From Aquila chrysaetos chrysaetos (taxonomy: Eukaryota; Chordata; Aves; Accipitriformes; Accipitridae), in contig NC_044029.1 of the NCBI RefSeq assembly GCF_900496995.4, positions 1,302,001 to 1,366,000 of the forward strand: a stretch of 64,000 bases of DNA, read 5' to 3'. Numbering within the stretch: position 1 is the stretch's first letter; every line of letters starts with the position of its first letter. The notes below the pieces were generated by a model. The model did not search any database, was not told the origin of the DNA, and was given only the letters and a program-made list of their open reading frames with translations. Shown piece by piece: positions 1-12,399 of this stretch. Made by a program: the position numbers and the translations under genes.

Positions 1-3000
1 GATAACGGCAGAGCCGGTGGGGAGGCAGGGGGAGTGTAGGATGTGTATATGCAGGCAAGCCCAGAGCGAATCCACTTAACCCTATCGATTTGTGTCTCCT
101 GGTCTCCGGCAGCCTGAGTGCTGGTGAGTGGTGAGGCACTCATAATCACTTAAATGCTTGGGGAAGGCACCGAGATTCCCTGCTGCCCTGGCATTAAGGA
201 AGAGCTTTTATTTTGTTTGGAGGCAAGGAGGGAGCTTTGTTGTAGCTACCTAACATTCACAAGAAGAGGTGGTATTTTTAATCATTGCCTTCAGCTTGAT
301 GAGCCTCATTGCATAAGAACTGCCTCCCCCCAGCTTATCTTTCCTATGCTGAACATGTTCACGGGAGCATGGAGTGGTTATGGAGAGGAGAGCAAATCCT
401 GCCTAAAAGATCAATCCCCACGCATAAAGCATTGCTACAAATCCATGGCTGTGCTATAGTTATCCACTACTGTTATTCCAGAAGTAAGAGGTAGCAGGTT
501 TCATTTACAATACAGCTTCAGCACCAAAAGCTAAAGGAAATTCCTGTTGGCAGTCCAGAGTACAGCTTTTATTATTCAGCACTCCTGCCGTTAGAAACAG
601 CAGTAAACCAACAAGCAGTTCAGAACCGCAACACAGTCACAGCGCAGGAGTCATGTACCATTTAGCTAATTGCAGCCCACAGCTATTTCCTTGGGCAGAG
701 GCAGTCTGTCCTTTCCACTTACTCCCAGTTTCTCCCACCTTTCTCACCTTTTAAGGTTTTTCTTCTTTCCCTAAGTGTTCTTTATGTAAATGATGTTTTA
801 TTTAGCTTTTACTGTAGGGGACTGATTTCATTTTTCTCCAAGCTCATGTGCTAGCTCTCTCCTTCTGTGGTTAAATGTGAACATTCCTATGTCAATGCTC
901 TTGTGCTTTCCCTCATATTACACCACCCTGTAGCATGTGATCCTTATTCCACCTCCTGAGTCTGTCCTCTTCTATCTGGGAGAAGACCCACTGCATCCAG
1001 TTTTGGATCCTGCAAGATGGCTGCCTCTATTATCATTGAGTTTCCCCTTTTTTAAGCAGGAGAACAACAAGAGGAGAACCTTTGAATTAGCCCTTTTGCT
1101 CCCTTTCATCCCAGGCCTTGGGAAAGCAGTCCAAAGATAGTGAGATCCTCTGTCAGAAAATACTGGGGTAAAAGCAAAGTTCTTCTTAGTCCAGGGACTG
1201 AAACATTTCAGCAATTGGGAGGGTCCTGGTGTAGTTCCACATCTGATTGCTGTAACCCCGGCTCCCATCAGAGACCTACTCCACTCTCCTTCCTAGAGGC
1301 ATCCAGCAGGAATGCACACATACCCCAGGTCTCATGCCTGGCTGATGAGCTGTATCAGAAGATGTTTTGAGTCAACATAGTTTGTTAGCTATTTTAAAAA
1401 TAATTTCTATTCATTAACAGGGACTACATTTGTTCCTTTACTTGTAAGGAATTTTGAGACTTGGAAGGAGTCTTAAAACATCCTCACAGTTGTTTTGTCT
1501 GAGGTTCTGAGCTTTTTCTAATGAGCTATAACCCCCGAAACTTCCATTTTACAAACAGTGAGAGATGGCTATGGTGCAAGAAAGCAAATGTGTTAAAGAA
1601 GCTTATTGAAGGACTTCAGTCTATAAACATTGTAATATGCTATTCTTTGTTCTTTTACTATAAAAACAAGTCAAAAGCAATAAAAATGAATAAAAAATGT
1701 TTTAAAAATGCTAGGAATGTAGTCTGTCTTGTTTTCAAAATATATCCGGAGAAAGGCAGATAACTTAGCTTTTCATTCTAAAATCCTTTCCTCAGGAAAG
1801 CTCTGAAAGCCACTCACCACTCCTCATGAGAGAAAACCAGCTATTTATCTCCAAACAATAGGCAATAAAGACTAACTGTGATATCATCTGAGAAGCAGTT
1901 TTTCCCTGAGTGATGGTGTATTCTCCCAGGCACGGTGCACGTGATTTCCTTAGGGCTGAAATCTTTTGGTCAGTTATGTCTTCTGGGACTCTTTATGCAA
2001 CTGAGTGTCAGCATGTTTCTACCCCATAGCAAAAAAAATGGCTGAGATGTGAATGCTACTTATTTCATTCTCATGGCTATGACTGCAAGATAGAGCTGCA
2101 AATGCTCATCTCCTTTTACTTCTTGTTGTTGCTGAACTTTCTAAATGTTCATAGGGGTTTCAAGTCGGTCAGGTTCAATTGCCTACTGGTTTAGCTGATG
2201 CCTAGAAAATTCTGTAGCACACCAAGAGTGCCCTCAAAGATGAGTCCCATCCTCACTGACCTCAGTTTCTGGCTCTAGCAAGAAACTTAAATAAACCTAA
2301 ACCCCTGAAAGAAAAGAAGAATGAACCTTGGGAAAAGTGAGAAGCACTTGTCTTGCTTTTCCTCCCCTAATATATCTAAACCACCTCAGGAATCTCAATT
2401 TTAGAAAAAAATAATCTTTAGTGTAAGTTGGATTCTTCAGGAGATCCAAAGATGCTGAGTGCAAGATTCCCATCTTCCAACAGTTTGAAAATCAGCACCT
2501 CAGTATCAAGCCACTATTGCATTTTCCTATGGTATTGATCAATATGGTATGGACTAACAAAGGTACTCTGACAATATCACTCTGTGTATTGTGGGGCATT
2601 TTTTTATTTTATAAACTGGATTTTGAGAGTTAGAAAAATTAATGTCAAGAGTGTCCATCACCTTTAGGTCTCCAGTACCTGATTTTCCAGAGTACTTAAC
2701 ATTATGTCTTGGTGTTTGAAATACAGATGTCATTGGTTGTGGTTGCAGCTATGAATACTCATTAGTGACTCTCACTCTCTCTGAGTCTGATCTCACTCAG
2801 ACAGTAAGATCCAGGGCCTCAGCTTGGAGATCCGAGGAACAATGAGTATGTATCTTGAGAGCACTTATGCAATGCCTCACAGGAATGGCTCAAGCATCAC
2901 TCAGGGTGGGCAGGTTATTCCAGCCAACAGTCTGTTTCAGCATCTCCACACCACTGTGATGCAGATCTTTTTTCTTTTGACAAAAAAGAACAGAAGATCA

Positions 3001-3430
3001 TGCAATTCAGATTAAAGATTGTATCACATGCTTATAAATGTGCTCAACACTGGAATTTCCCCATACTGGACTGCTTAACTTTGAAATCTGACTCCCAGTC
3101 CTCATAGTGCTGCCAGGGTCGTTAAAGCCGGGCTCAGCTTGGTACCCCGATGTCGGGCACCGGCACCTCCGGAGGTTGTCCTGACTGCCCAAAGCAGGGA
3201 GCACTTACGGCTCCCAGGCTTCCCCACACCCGCTGTAATCCACCTGTAGGGAGTGGGATGGCTGAAGCCTCTGTGCTGGGAGCGCATGAGGATTTAATTC
3301 TATCAGTTGCAACTTTTAGCTTATCTTTAACAAGTGCTCTCATTTTTTATGCGGTTGCCCTTGTGAAGTTTAGCATAACTGCGGTGAGATTTTTGGCCCT
3401 AGCTGCTCCTGCTGGGTGAAGGAGATACCG
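1..3430. other. Intergenic DNA, no gene recognised
   Basis: AT-balanced sequence with only short, stop-riddled reading frames. I see no conserved exon, splice-bounded frame or recognisable repeat. In the known amniote order CALD1 would lie upstream of AGBL3, but no caldesmon exon is visible here, so this is probably the CALD1-AGBL3 spacer. That placement is inference from synteny. Confidence 0.5.
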
Positions 3431-3439
3431 TCACTATGA

Positions 3440-3870
3440 AGGCTCATTGCCTTCAGGCATTTTCAAACACTTTCTTGTCTCTGGCATTTTTCTGAGGGCC
3501 TCTCACATTCCTGAGGCTGTAAATGAAGTGGCTGAACACAGCAATCGCCAGCACATATGCAACATACACCAGGCTGTCCCGATGGCTGGGCAGACCAGGA
3601 ATACGACACAAATAGATGAACTTCATTACCGTGTGAAGAAGACTTCTGGTACTGTGAGAGGTTTCACCTCACCTCTGGTTAGGACACCCAGAGGAGCAAA
3701 AGATGGAAATCCCAGGACTGTTAACAATCCCTCCGATGTAGGCTGCTAGAACACATCCCTTGGAAGTGTGATCTATGTAGGCTTACAGAGGGTGAAGAGG
3801 GGCGCAGCAGGTTATAGACAGATGGGAGACAGGGCCAGTTCCTCAGCCATACAGAGGCTTCTGCCCCACA
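3440..3870 (-). pseudogene. Olfactory-receptor-like pseudogene fragment
   Basis: Reading the minus strand from high to low coordinate gives a degraded class-A GPCR signature of the olfactory receptor family. First comes ITCCAPLHPL, like the family's AIC-PLHY segment after TM3. Then CVLAAYIGGIVNS and IFCSSGCPN follow, like TM4/extracellular loop 2. Then LCRIPGLPSHRDSLVYVAYV (loop 3/TM6), and finally HFIYSLRNVRG, matching the hallmark FIYSLRN of TM7. The frame contains in-frame stops (after PLHPL and after CPNQR), is shorter than a real receptor between TM4 and TM7, and has no visible N-terminal half. The motif order is right, which is why I prefer this to chance. It is host sequence and clearly non-functional. 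Confidence 0.55.
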
Positions 3871-5435
3871 GGTGACGTGAGGCACAAACTCACGTTGCTT
3901 CATCAAAACCCCACATTGGTTTCTCTAGGCACAAGGGAAAGGCAAGCTCATTTGCTCATCTTACAAGCTAGTTGGATGCAAGTCAGCTCAAACCTGTACA
4001 CCAGACAGCCACCTTCTCATCCAGGTAGCTGCTGGCACGGGCATAGCAAGCTTGCATCTGTCTGCACCAGGGGAGCTGGCTGCAGGTCTGAAAGTAAAGG
4101 AAGAAAAATAACAGCAGGCCAACCACATGGGAAACCACAAGTAGTGTTAGATCTGCCTTTAGCAACTGCAGTGTTCCCAGAAACCCTCACTGGGATCAAG
4201 GTCTTTCCATGCTAGGCACTGTGTAAGTACATCACTGGGAACTAGTGAATTAGTAATAATCCTGATCTCCAAGCCAGTTTGTCACTCCAGCCTGTGGATA
4301 CTGAACTTCACTAACAAGGGAGGGGGGACAGTGGAGATGCAGCACAGTCTTGGAAATGTCAGTACCTGGCCAGGTCCCACGCAGACAGCTGGGATGAGGA
4401 ACACACAGATGGAGGCATCAGGCAACAGTCCTTTCAAACACAAATCTTAAGCTAGAAGAAGAACTGGTAAGCGCCAGTCCCAGACAAGAGCAAGGGGAAA
4501 GCAGGTCAGCAATGAAATTGGAATGAAACATGGTCAGCACATTTTGGACTACAGGTGCCTATACAGAAATAGTACCACAAGGAGCTATATTATGAGAAAC
4601 CTGAGAGGAACTTAACACTGTTGCATCCCCATCCAGAAAGCTGCGTTCAGTTCTAGGTGTTTTGAGGACAGAGGCTGACAAACTGTTAAGCATTTCAAGC
4701 TAATGTAGAAGGGGGAGAGAGAGGAAAGAAACATACGGATAGGAAAATGAAGAAAGGAGGCGTGAGGACTCCACAGTCAGCAGGGAATTTGCTCCAGCAT
4801 GCACAGCCCCCTGAAACAGCCAGGTGGAGTAGCGATTACCGACTGGAAGTAGTGCAGGGCATAGATAACAAAGGAGGACAAATGTTAGCTAGGATGAAAC
4901 AAGAAAAATCTATCTGAACATGACAAGACATCAAAATTTTAAGTAGTTGTTATCAAGGAGTCCTAACAAATGTCTTCCTTGGGAAAGCTGGCCTCTTGTC
5001 CCATGGGAAGTGGGGAGGCTCTGTTACTTAGGACGTTTGTGGGCTGTAGAAAGCATCCAAGAATCCCCTGCAGAGAACATCTGGTATGGATCAGGCATAG
5101 TTCCTGCGGGAGGCAGGGCAGTCACGCTGGGCCATCGCCATCGGTGCTTTCTCTCAAGATATACAGTAATGATGTATAGAAAGCAAGTTTGTTTTTCATA
5201 TGAAATTTATGCTCAGTCATTACAATATCAAAGTTAAATACACAGGAAGCTCTGTTTAGCAGCCATCTGTAAACTTCCGATAACAAGACACAAACAAACC
5301 AGTGAAGAAATAGAAACACATTAACATGATGGAAGAAAAGTCTGAGCTGAGCTTGCACCCCAGCTCCCTGTTACCTGTCAGGGGTTATTATTTCTCTGTG
5401 GGACCCCAAAAAATAAAAAAGAAGCGTAGGGACCA
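3871..5435. other. Intergenic DNA, nothing recognised
   Basis: No supported exon, RNA gene or repeat family. Reading frames here are short and overlap on several strands as expected by chance. Confidence 0.4.
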
Positions 5436-5439
5436 TTGG

Positions 5440-5780
5440 CTCAGACCCACACCCCCATTAGCACCCAGCGAGCCCCCTGGGAAAGGTGGCTGTACCTGCC
5501 CTCCGCCCTCAGCAAGCGCCGGACAGTCCCAGCGACCTCCCGCTGCCGCAGGACCACTTCCCCATCAGAGAGCGAAGTCAGCAGCAACAGCCTCGCCTCG
5601 CCGGGCGCGACGACGGCGTGGTGCGGACGCGGACGCACCGAGGGCAGTGCTCAGCACCCCCTCCTCCAGCTCGCCCCCACCTCATCTGCGTGCCCCCTCC
5701 GCGGTCCCTGGCACTACCCTGCCTGCTCCCGCTCTGCTTCATCCTCCCTGCCCCTCTCTCCTCCCATGCCTGCCTCCTCC
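5440..5780. promoter_or_regulatory. Orphan CpG-rich island, candidate promoter
   Basis: A sharp GC- and CpG-rich patch in otherwise AT-balanced DNA, densest around 5,515-5,645 where several CG dinucleotides cluster. Read on the minus strand it ends in a usable splice donor (GGCAG followed by GTACAG, exon end near 5,496), with a GAGCCAATGG box just downstream near 5,430. This is consistent with an untranslated or alternative first exon of an unseen minus-strand transcript, but no downstream exon was identified. Long open frames across it (for example 5,326-5,949) are a by-product of GC content. Confidence 0.4.
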
Positions 5781-5959
5781 CTCCTGTGCGCTTCGCTTTT
5801 CTTTTCTGCCAGACAATGCACTTCAGGAAAGCCTTTTCCCTCCTCCATCTGCTCCCACCGGCAGCAGCTGGCCCAGGTCTCCTTGCATCCCTTCTCCTCT
5901 CCTCTCCTCTCCAGCCATCTTTCCTGCAGCACCAGGGGTCCTTTGCTGATTCTCTAGGT

Positions 5960-8115
5960 GCTAAGGGAGCAACTGCAACTGAAAGCTCATTTGGAAAATT
6001 AAATATAAAAAAGCAGCAAAAATTGAAGGCTCAAAAGAAAGAGCATGGAAGTACATGAGATATTTTCATTTCACTGATCAGCAAGAACTGCTTCTTGGAA
6101 AAAAACAGTGAGATTTTAGTTCCACATCCTACCTTTAGTGCCAGATTTCTCCACTTTGGAAGATACAAGATGCACCTCATTTTGCCTAATGCTATGATAT
6201 GTAGGTTTTTTTATTTGGCTCCAGTCTGGGACCATTTCCCTGAAAGGCGGAATAAAGATTTGCAGCTTTATCCCAGCCATGTAACCTCTTTGCATTCATT
6301 CATGGTAATGCCTAATCCCATTTTTAATCTTAATAAGCTCTTTAGTGCAATAATATCCTATGCCACTGAGGCATACAACTTAATTCCTTGACTTAAAGCC
6401 AGGAGTGTCTTTGGAGTTTTTCCACTGACTTCCACAGGCTTTGGATCAGGTCAGGCTCAAAAAAAAAACTCAACCCACTGGAAACCAGTGAACTGCCTGA
6501 CTGAAAAAGTGCTGTGGTTTTATATCCTTTTAACACACAGCTTTTCGAGGTATATAAAATCTGCATTCACAAGAACTTCAAGCAGTGTTTTTAACCTGAA
6601 TAATTAGCTACCCTGATCCCAAGATGCTCTTGATAAACTCTGCAGAAAGGAATATTTCCTTACCCTCACTACCTTGGCCCTGGGCTGATACCGTGATTCA
6701 GCATGAGAAGTTTGGAGCCTTCGGGTGCCTACTCACAGAAGAACCTTATCTCTTGATCTATCTAAATTAGTCAATTAAAAACAAGATTCCCAAGTTCACA
6801 AAGACAAAAGTGATACAGATAAATTTAATATGATCTAAATTGCAAGCAGGAGGAAATTGCTGCTAGTTATAATAATTTAATTACAAAGCAAATTTTAAAT
6901 CACCTCTTTTGAAGGACTGAGAAAAGTCATACTGTGGGGACCACCTGGAATTTCTCTCTGAGCCCCAGATAAAAGTCCCAAGTGATCCCAATAGTACAAA
7001 TCTTCTGGCTTGCTTTCAAATTGGAATTGTGGCCAGGAGCTACACAACAGTGCAAAAACCATTCAGCGCCCTTCCTGCATCTTCACTTTGACACTACTTA
7101 AAAACGAGAAAAGAAATCTGTCTCCACGGCCCCTTCAGTCCCTCGAGCTTTGTGATGAGGCACTGAATGTGCACAGAGGGGGCAAATTAGCTCGGGGCTC
7201 AAACACACATCCACAGCAGGCGGGTTGCCACAGCTTTAAAAGTTACTGCTCATTGACTGGGTTAGAGAAGGTGACCTCTTTGGCTGCTCCAGTTGCCAAA
7301 TAAAATGCAGGTCACGGTGGCTTATGCTTGCATGTATCCCTTCTGCTTGCAGCAAGCTCAGAGCACAAGCAACAGCTCATTGCTGCAGCTCAGCTGCTGA
7401 GCACTACTCAGTAACCCTAAATGGCTTCATTACTTTCCATCAGGGATCCATAACCCCAGTTTGGTTTCCTAAAGAGACGGTCAAAAGACCATTTGATCAG
7501 ACCCAGCAATGTCTTCATCGGAATGCATTTCTGATAGGAGATGAGTCTATCTTCCAAGCAGCAAAAGTAAAATCAGATCTGGTGGCTGGAAACTAGTGTT
7601 TGACAAATTCAGATAAGAACCATATTGCTCAGTTCTGACAGAGGAAATAATGAACCTCAGAAACAGCTTTCCATGTGATCTGTGCCCTGTAGGTCTTCAA
7701 ACCAAGACTGTGTGACAGGATGGAGGATAGATATGCTGTGGCTAACATCTGTGGCTCAGGCAGTTCAGAGCTCTTGTGCAGGACCACTGGAGAAGTTTCC
7801 AAGTCAGAGCTATACAGGATGTCACTAGGATGATCCCAGCTGGTTTTAACAATCTGTCACCCATGCTTACCCACTGGTGCACAGGTGGGAGCCCATGAGC
7901 AAGAGCTGTGTTTAAATATGATAGCCTTTATACTCATACATAAGTATTTGGAAAAACGGAGATTGGCATGTACGTTAAACTAATGTCACTGAGTCTGACA
8001 CAGGCACTGTAAAATTTCTAGCCTGTTGCCATGGGACAGACAAAACAGGGCTTCATTGCTGCCTTCTGCACACCTAATTTAAATCAGAAACATTCAGAAA
8101 AGCTTAAGAAGGCAG
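5960..8115. other. Intergenic DNA, nothing recognised
   Basis: AT-rich spacer with no supported gene, RNA or repeat. Confidence 0.4.
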
Positions 8116-8121
8116 AAGCAT

Positions 8122-8425
8122 CTCTACCAAATCAGACAAACGGTCCCTCAAACCCAATACTCTGTCTCCAGCTGTGGTCAGTAATCAATGCAAAGGAGAA
8201 GATAAAAGAAGGTGGCAATATATACGTCACTATGTAATCTAGTAGCTTCCAGTGATTTGCACTCAAGGACATCCTGAGCAGGAGTTGATGTCTCTGTGTT
8301 TCATAGCACTTGGTAAATATTTTCTTCATGATGCAGTAGAGACACTTTCTGAACCCATAGAAACCTTTACTATCTACAGTACCCTTAGGCAAGGAGATCA
8401 CACAACAAACCCATTCATACCTAAT
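8122..8425 (-). mobile_element. Ancient CR1-type LINE 3' fragment
   Basis: The plus strand shows the reverse complement of an old amniote CR1 3' region: AATCAGACAAACGGTCCCTC, then ATACTCTGTCTCCAGCTGTG, then a stretch like the consensus 'cctgagccagaggttgtgtctctgta' near 8,270-8,305, then GAACCCATAGAAACCTTTAC near 8,352. Segments occur in the expected order with heavy divergence and small indels, so this is an old, dead copy. Matched from memory of the consensus, so the subfamily is not assigned. Confidence 0.5.
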
Positions 8426-11400
8426 AAAGAAATAAATAGAAGTGTGACCTTTTGCTTATCTCAGAATACAGAAAAAAACCACCTCATTTTGCTTGCTGTC
8501 ACCTGCAAGTTTCCTCAATACTTGCCTTGGAAGAGACACTAGCACTATACTGACAAAAGCAAAGCTTTCCTCCTTCTCTTGGTGCTCCAAAGCAGAGGAT
8601 GCTGTGGTCATTCATTTTTTGGCCAGTCGTAATCAACTACAAATGCTGGGTTCCAGGTTAGAACATTATTGCTTGAAAAATATTACAAGCTTTACATTAT
8701 TCCTCACCTAGAGAGGTCAGGAAACTTTCTGCCTTTAAATATAGTTACAAAACAGTGTAATAAGTGACAGTGGGAGCTTGGTTTTTCTTTTAAGTCAGTG
8801 TTACTTCAGAGCAGCATTTCAAGAATTCAGATAGGACATGGTGGAGATTAGCAGAAGTTACTGGAAGTTGGGTTAGTAAAGTTCCTGTGGGCAGATAAAA
8901 TAACCTCTACAATTACGGCATTCTCCCAGTAGTTTCAAGATAAAAAAATACACTTCACAGCTTTCCCCTACAGACAGGGTCAGAACCTCTGCTGCTGAAA
9001 ATTGACCTTGCTCCCGTAAGTCACCATACACTTAATGCAACTGGTCACAAGACCAGCTTTCCAGGTCCTTAGGAGAAGCTCAGGTGCTCGTGTGCCCTGT
9101 TTCAAGGAACTGTGTTTTCTTCCAGCAAACAGTCTTTTTCCACATTTGGTTTTTGAGGCACCACCATTCACAGTATCAACCTTGGGCTCCTCCAAGGGTT
9201 GGCAGCTGATCCCAGCAGTAAAATTCAGCTAAGCTCATTGAAACAACGGGGCTGAGGGCTTGACTGTGAAAAGAGATGTAAAGTTCTTAGCCTGCATGAA
9301 GTAACTAGACAGGAGGAACATTTTAGAGAAGACAAGGTAGTTTGTTGCTTTAACATTTTAGCCAGCTGTGGCAAACCAGAAGGCACTGCCTCGTGCTCAC
9401 CTATGTTTTAACCTAGGATATTACATTTCATGGGTTACGCAAAGCAAGGCTATGGTGGAGAATTACTGCCTCAGAAAGGCTGGCAAGACACACCTAGGAC
9501 AGAAACTGGGTGAGTAACATTGGGATAGGACAAGTGTGTCCAGCAGGCAGGGTCCACACCTGACATAGCAGAATCAGAGGGAGAACTGCAGATTCCTGTG
9601 GGGATCAAAACAGAGAGATGCTAATAATTTATTTGTAACAAATAAGATTTAATTAACAAGAAGGTAGCCAGGACACCTCTGTTCCCTCAGAGCAAAGTCC
9701 AGCTGCAGAAGAAGCAAGGTCACCCCTTGGATTTGCTGTCAGTTCCAGTAAGCACAGACTGGGACTGACCTGGCATTGCTTTTGTTCCAGTTTTGTTCCT
9801 GGAGGCAGCGAGGCTGCAGGCGTGTGAGTGGGCACCATTTCCAACTCTTGCTCCCCCCCCATACGCAAGTGCCTCCTTTAAGCTCCTTTGGAGGATGATG
9901 ACGGTGGCTGGCAAATATGTCCTGCTCTCTTGGGGATCCCCACATGCTTGTACTGGTTCTGCCTGCTGTTCATCCAAGGGTCACTGCACACAGTGCTGGG
10001 GGCTCTGCTCCTCACCATGCCAAACTCAAGGGGGATTTCCTTAACACAGAGATGTCCTTATTGAGGACACGGCTTTGTATGGTTAGACAGCAATGTCCGT
10101 GGTGTACTGTGAGAACTGGAGCTATAGATACAGAAAGTAAGGGTGACTTTGGTATGTTTTCCCACTTAAATTTTTATTGGACTTTTAAAATCCAGAAATA
10201 CCATAAAGCTCCTTTTATGACAATGGCATTCTTTAAGAGGCTGTAAAAACAGAGCCCTAAAATCTCTGCCTTACCAGCCCATGCTTCTCAGGCTTTGGTA
10301 CAAAATCACTCTGAGTGAGGCTGTGCCAAGGGAAGACCCTCCTGACACAGCATCACTGTCCCATCCTGCTGCCCTTTGCCATCTTCCAGCCCTTATCCAC
10401 TTTCTTGTTGCCCTGTAAGTCCAGCTGAAAGTGGGGAAAGGAGAGCCAGAGTAGTTTTTGCCTTCCAAAATGCACTGCCAGAACTGCCCAAAAGCACAAC
10501 GGTTGGCTTGCAAAGCCACAGCTGGCATGTGGCAGCACGCTACATCCTCAAACAGAGCTTGCCATTACTGGCACTGAAACACAGGGAAGTTCCTCATCCA
10601 TAGAAACATTTAGAGAGTTTTCAGAAGAGGAACCATGGGATTAGTAATACCCAACATGTGAATGCAGAGCACGGGAAGCCCTGCTGCCTCCCACGACCCA
10701 CCCCACCGTGCGGGAGGGGAGCAATACCGCAGTGTCTGGGGCCAGGAGCAGCACAGAGGGGTCCGGGATACTCATCCACAATGATGTGTGTGTATCTCAG
10801 GATAAATTCCCCCTACGTGGAAGCAGTGACTTCTACTCTAGGAAATGCCAGCTGCTGGTACAGACTTGGGAAAAAAGTGATCTTATAACATGAGTTTCAT
10901 CTTTTGGCTGTCCCATAAATAAGAACTTTTGGCTGTCCCATCAGCTGTCCCATAAATAAGAACTTTCTCTTACTGGAAGCAAAGACAGGGGGCTTTGGTG
11001 AAAATATAGTGTACCTTTAGCACTATCAAGTATTATCTGAGCTCTCCACAGCTGTAGAAGACCAGCTGTTGGGTCCTGTTTTGACCAGTGAAAGTCATAG
11101 CTATGACTTTGAATGACACAAGCACAGAGATACAAATAGCCTGTTTTTATTTATTTTGTTTTCTGTAATCTATAAAAATAAGCATCTTCAAGACTGTGAG
11201 ACTTTGCCAAAAGTTAAAAATACAATTGAAGAAGAAACAGCTACAGACTATTCCTAACCCCAAGTCAACATAAAAAAAAACCCTAGCCACAGCAGAGTAA
11301 GTCTAACCAGTGTTTTCTACCCTACAAACTCACTTACCTCTCAGCTCACCTCCCAAAGAAAAGTTTCGAATGCGAAAAGAAATGAATAATTCATTGTCAT

Positions 11401-11820
11401 GCACTAAATGTCACTTAGCCCTTTTGTTTTCTGTCAGGTTCTTTTTGCCATGCATACCCCACTGTCCTGACCTAAAAAACATGCCTTCTGTCTCAAATAA
11501 GCTATGAATGCATTTGTGGCTATATCACCCTGGTTCTTCTGCTGAAAGAGATGCTGTGTCCAGGAATCTGCAAGGCACCAGGAAAGAGAATTATTAAGTG
11601 ATTTTCAGCCTGTGGTCTACAGACCCCAGGGACTCTGTGAACTATTTCTAAAGGGGCCAGGAAAAACAACCAAGGCAAGCAGGAACTCACACTCCATTAG
11701 AAAGAATTTTGAAACATATTGGAAAAAGATAAAACACATCATCCAAAATGGGAGGCTGTCTAGAAGAGTCCATGAACCCACCTAAAGAGCAGGAACCTGC
11801 TTCATACATACCACATTCTG
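8426..11820. other. Intergenic DNA with a short tandem duplication
   Basis: No gene is supported. The one visible structure is a 22-bp direct repeat, CTGTCCCATAAATAAGAACT plus TT, at 10,908-10,929 and 10,945-10,966 (37-bp period). A block near 11,595-11,660 (CCTGTGGTCTACAGACCCCA and following) resembles the type of old interspersed repeat common in amniotes, but I cannot name its family. Confidence 0.4.
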
Positions 11821-11829
11821 GATTATAAG

Positions 11830-12395
11830 TGTTTCAACTAGTTGAAGCATGAAACTATGGTGATTTTATACAGCTTCTCAGCAGCATTTTGCAGCCCATG
11901 CAGAATTCTTGCTGCTGCACCAATTTCCTCAGCAGCATCCATGCCAGATAGCTTAAAGCTAGTGCAGTGGTTTCATCACCTTTCTAGTGCTACTTTATCT
12001 GAGCTGTTGTTATTTCACTGTCAAGAGGCTCTGCTTTCATCTTAAAAGTAGGAACATTATTGAACTGTTTGTTTTCTGCACTATAGATCTGCTTTGCTGA
12101 TTTACCCAGCCAGTCCCAGATCTTCTTGACTTGTTCAGCATCACCAGATCTACTCCATGTTATCCTAGTCTCGGTACAGCTATCTTGCAACAGACAGACA
12201 AAAATAACCTCTGCTGGGTTAATATTTGTCATGTTGTCTGTTATATCATGGATCTGTTGGTGCAGAAACAGGCAACAGAGCATACCTGCATTGTACAACA
12301 GAGCCTGGTGCAAAGGTTGCAGAGTTAATGCCCACAAAAATAGCTCTGATTTGGGAAACAGCCTAACACCTCAGCACAGCAGCCTGGCCAGCTAA
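11830..12395 (-). other. Protein-like relic of unknown identity
   Basis: The minus strand carries an open frame from 12,337 down to a stop at 11,990-11,992 without an ATG at its head. Its composition looks like a real protein: IHDITDNMTNINPAEVIFVC, then DSCTETRITWSRSGDAEQVK, then KIWDWLGKSAKQIYSAENKQ and FKMKAEPLDSEITT. After the stop, another frame continues in similar style (GMDAAEEIGAAARILHGLQN). No splice sites are obvious. It could be a decayed processed pseudogene, a relic of an unidentified element, or chance. I do not recognise the parent family. Confidence 0.25.
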
Positions 12396-12399
12396 TTTT

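Noticed and set aside
5326-6058. Overlapping 173-207-codon frames over the 5.5-kb island
   Set aside because: Three frames are open together, which points to base composition, not coding.
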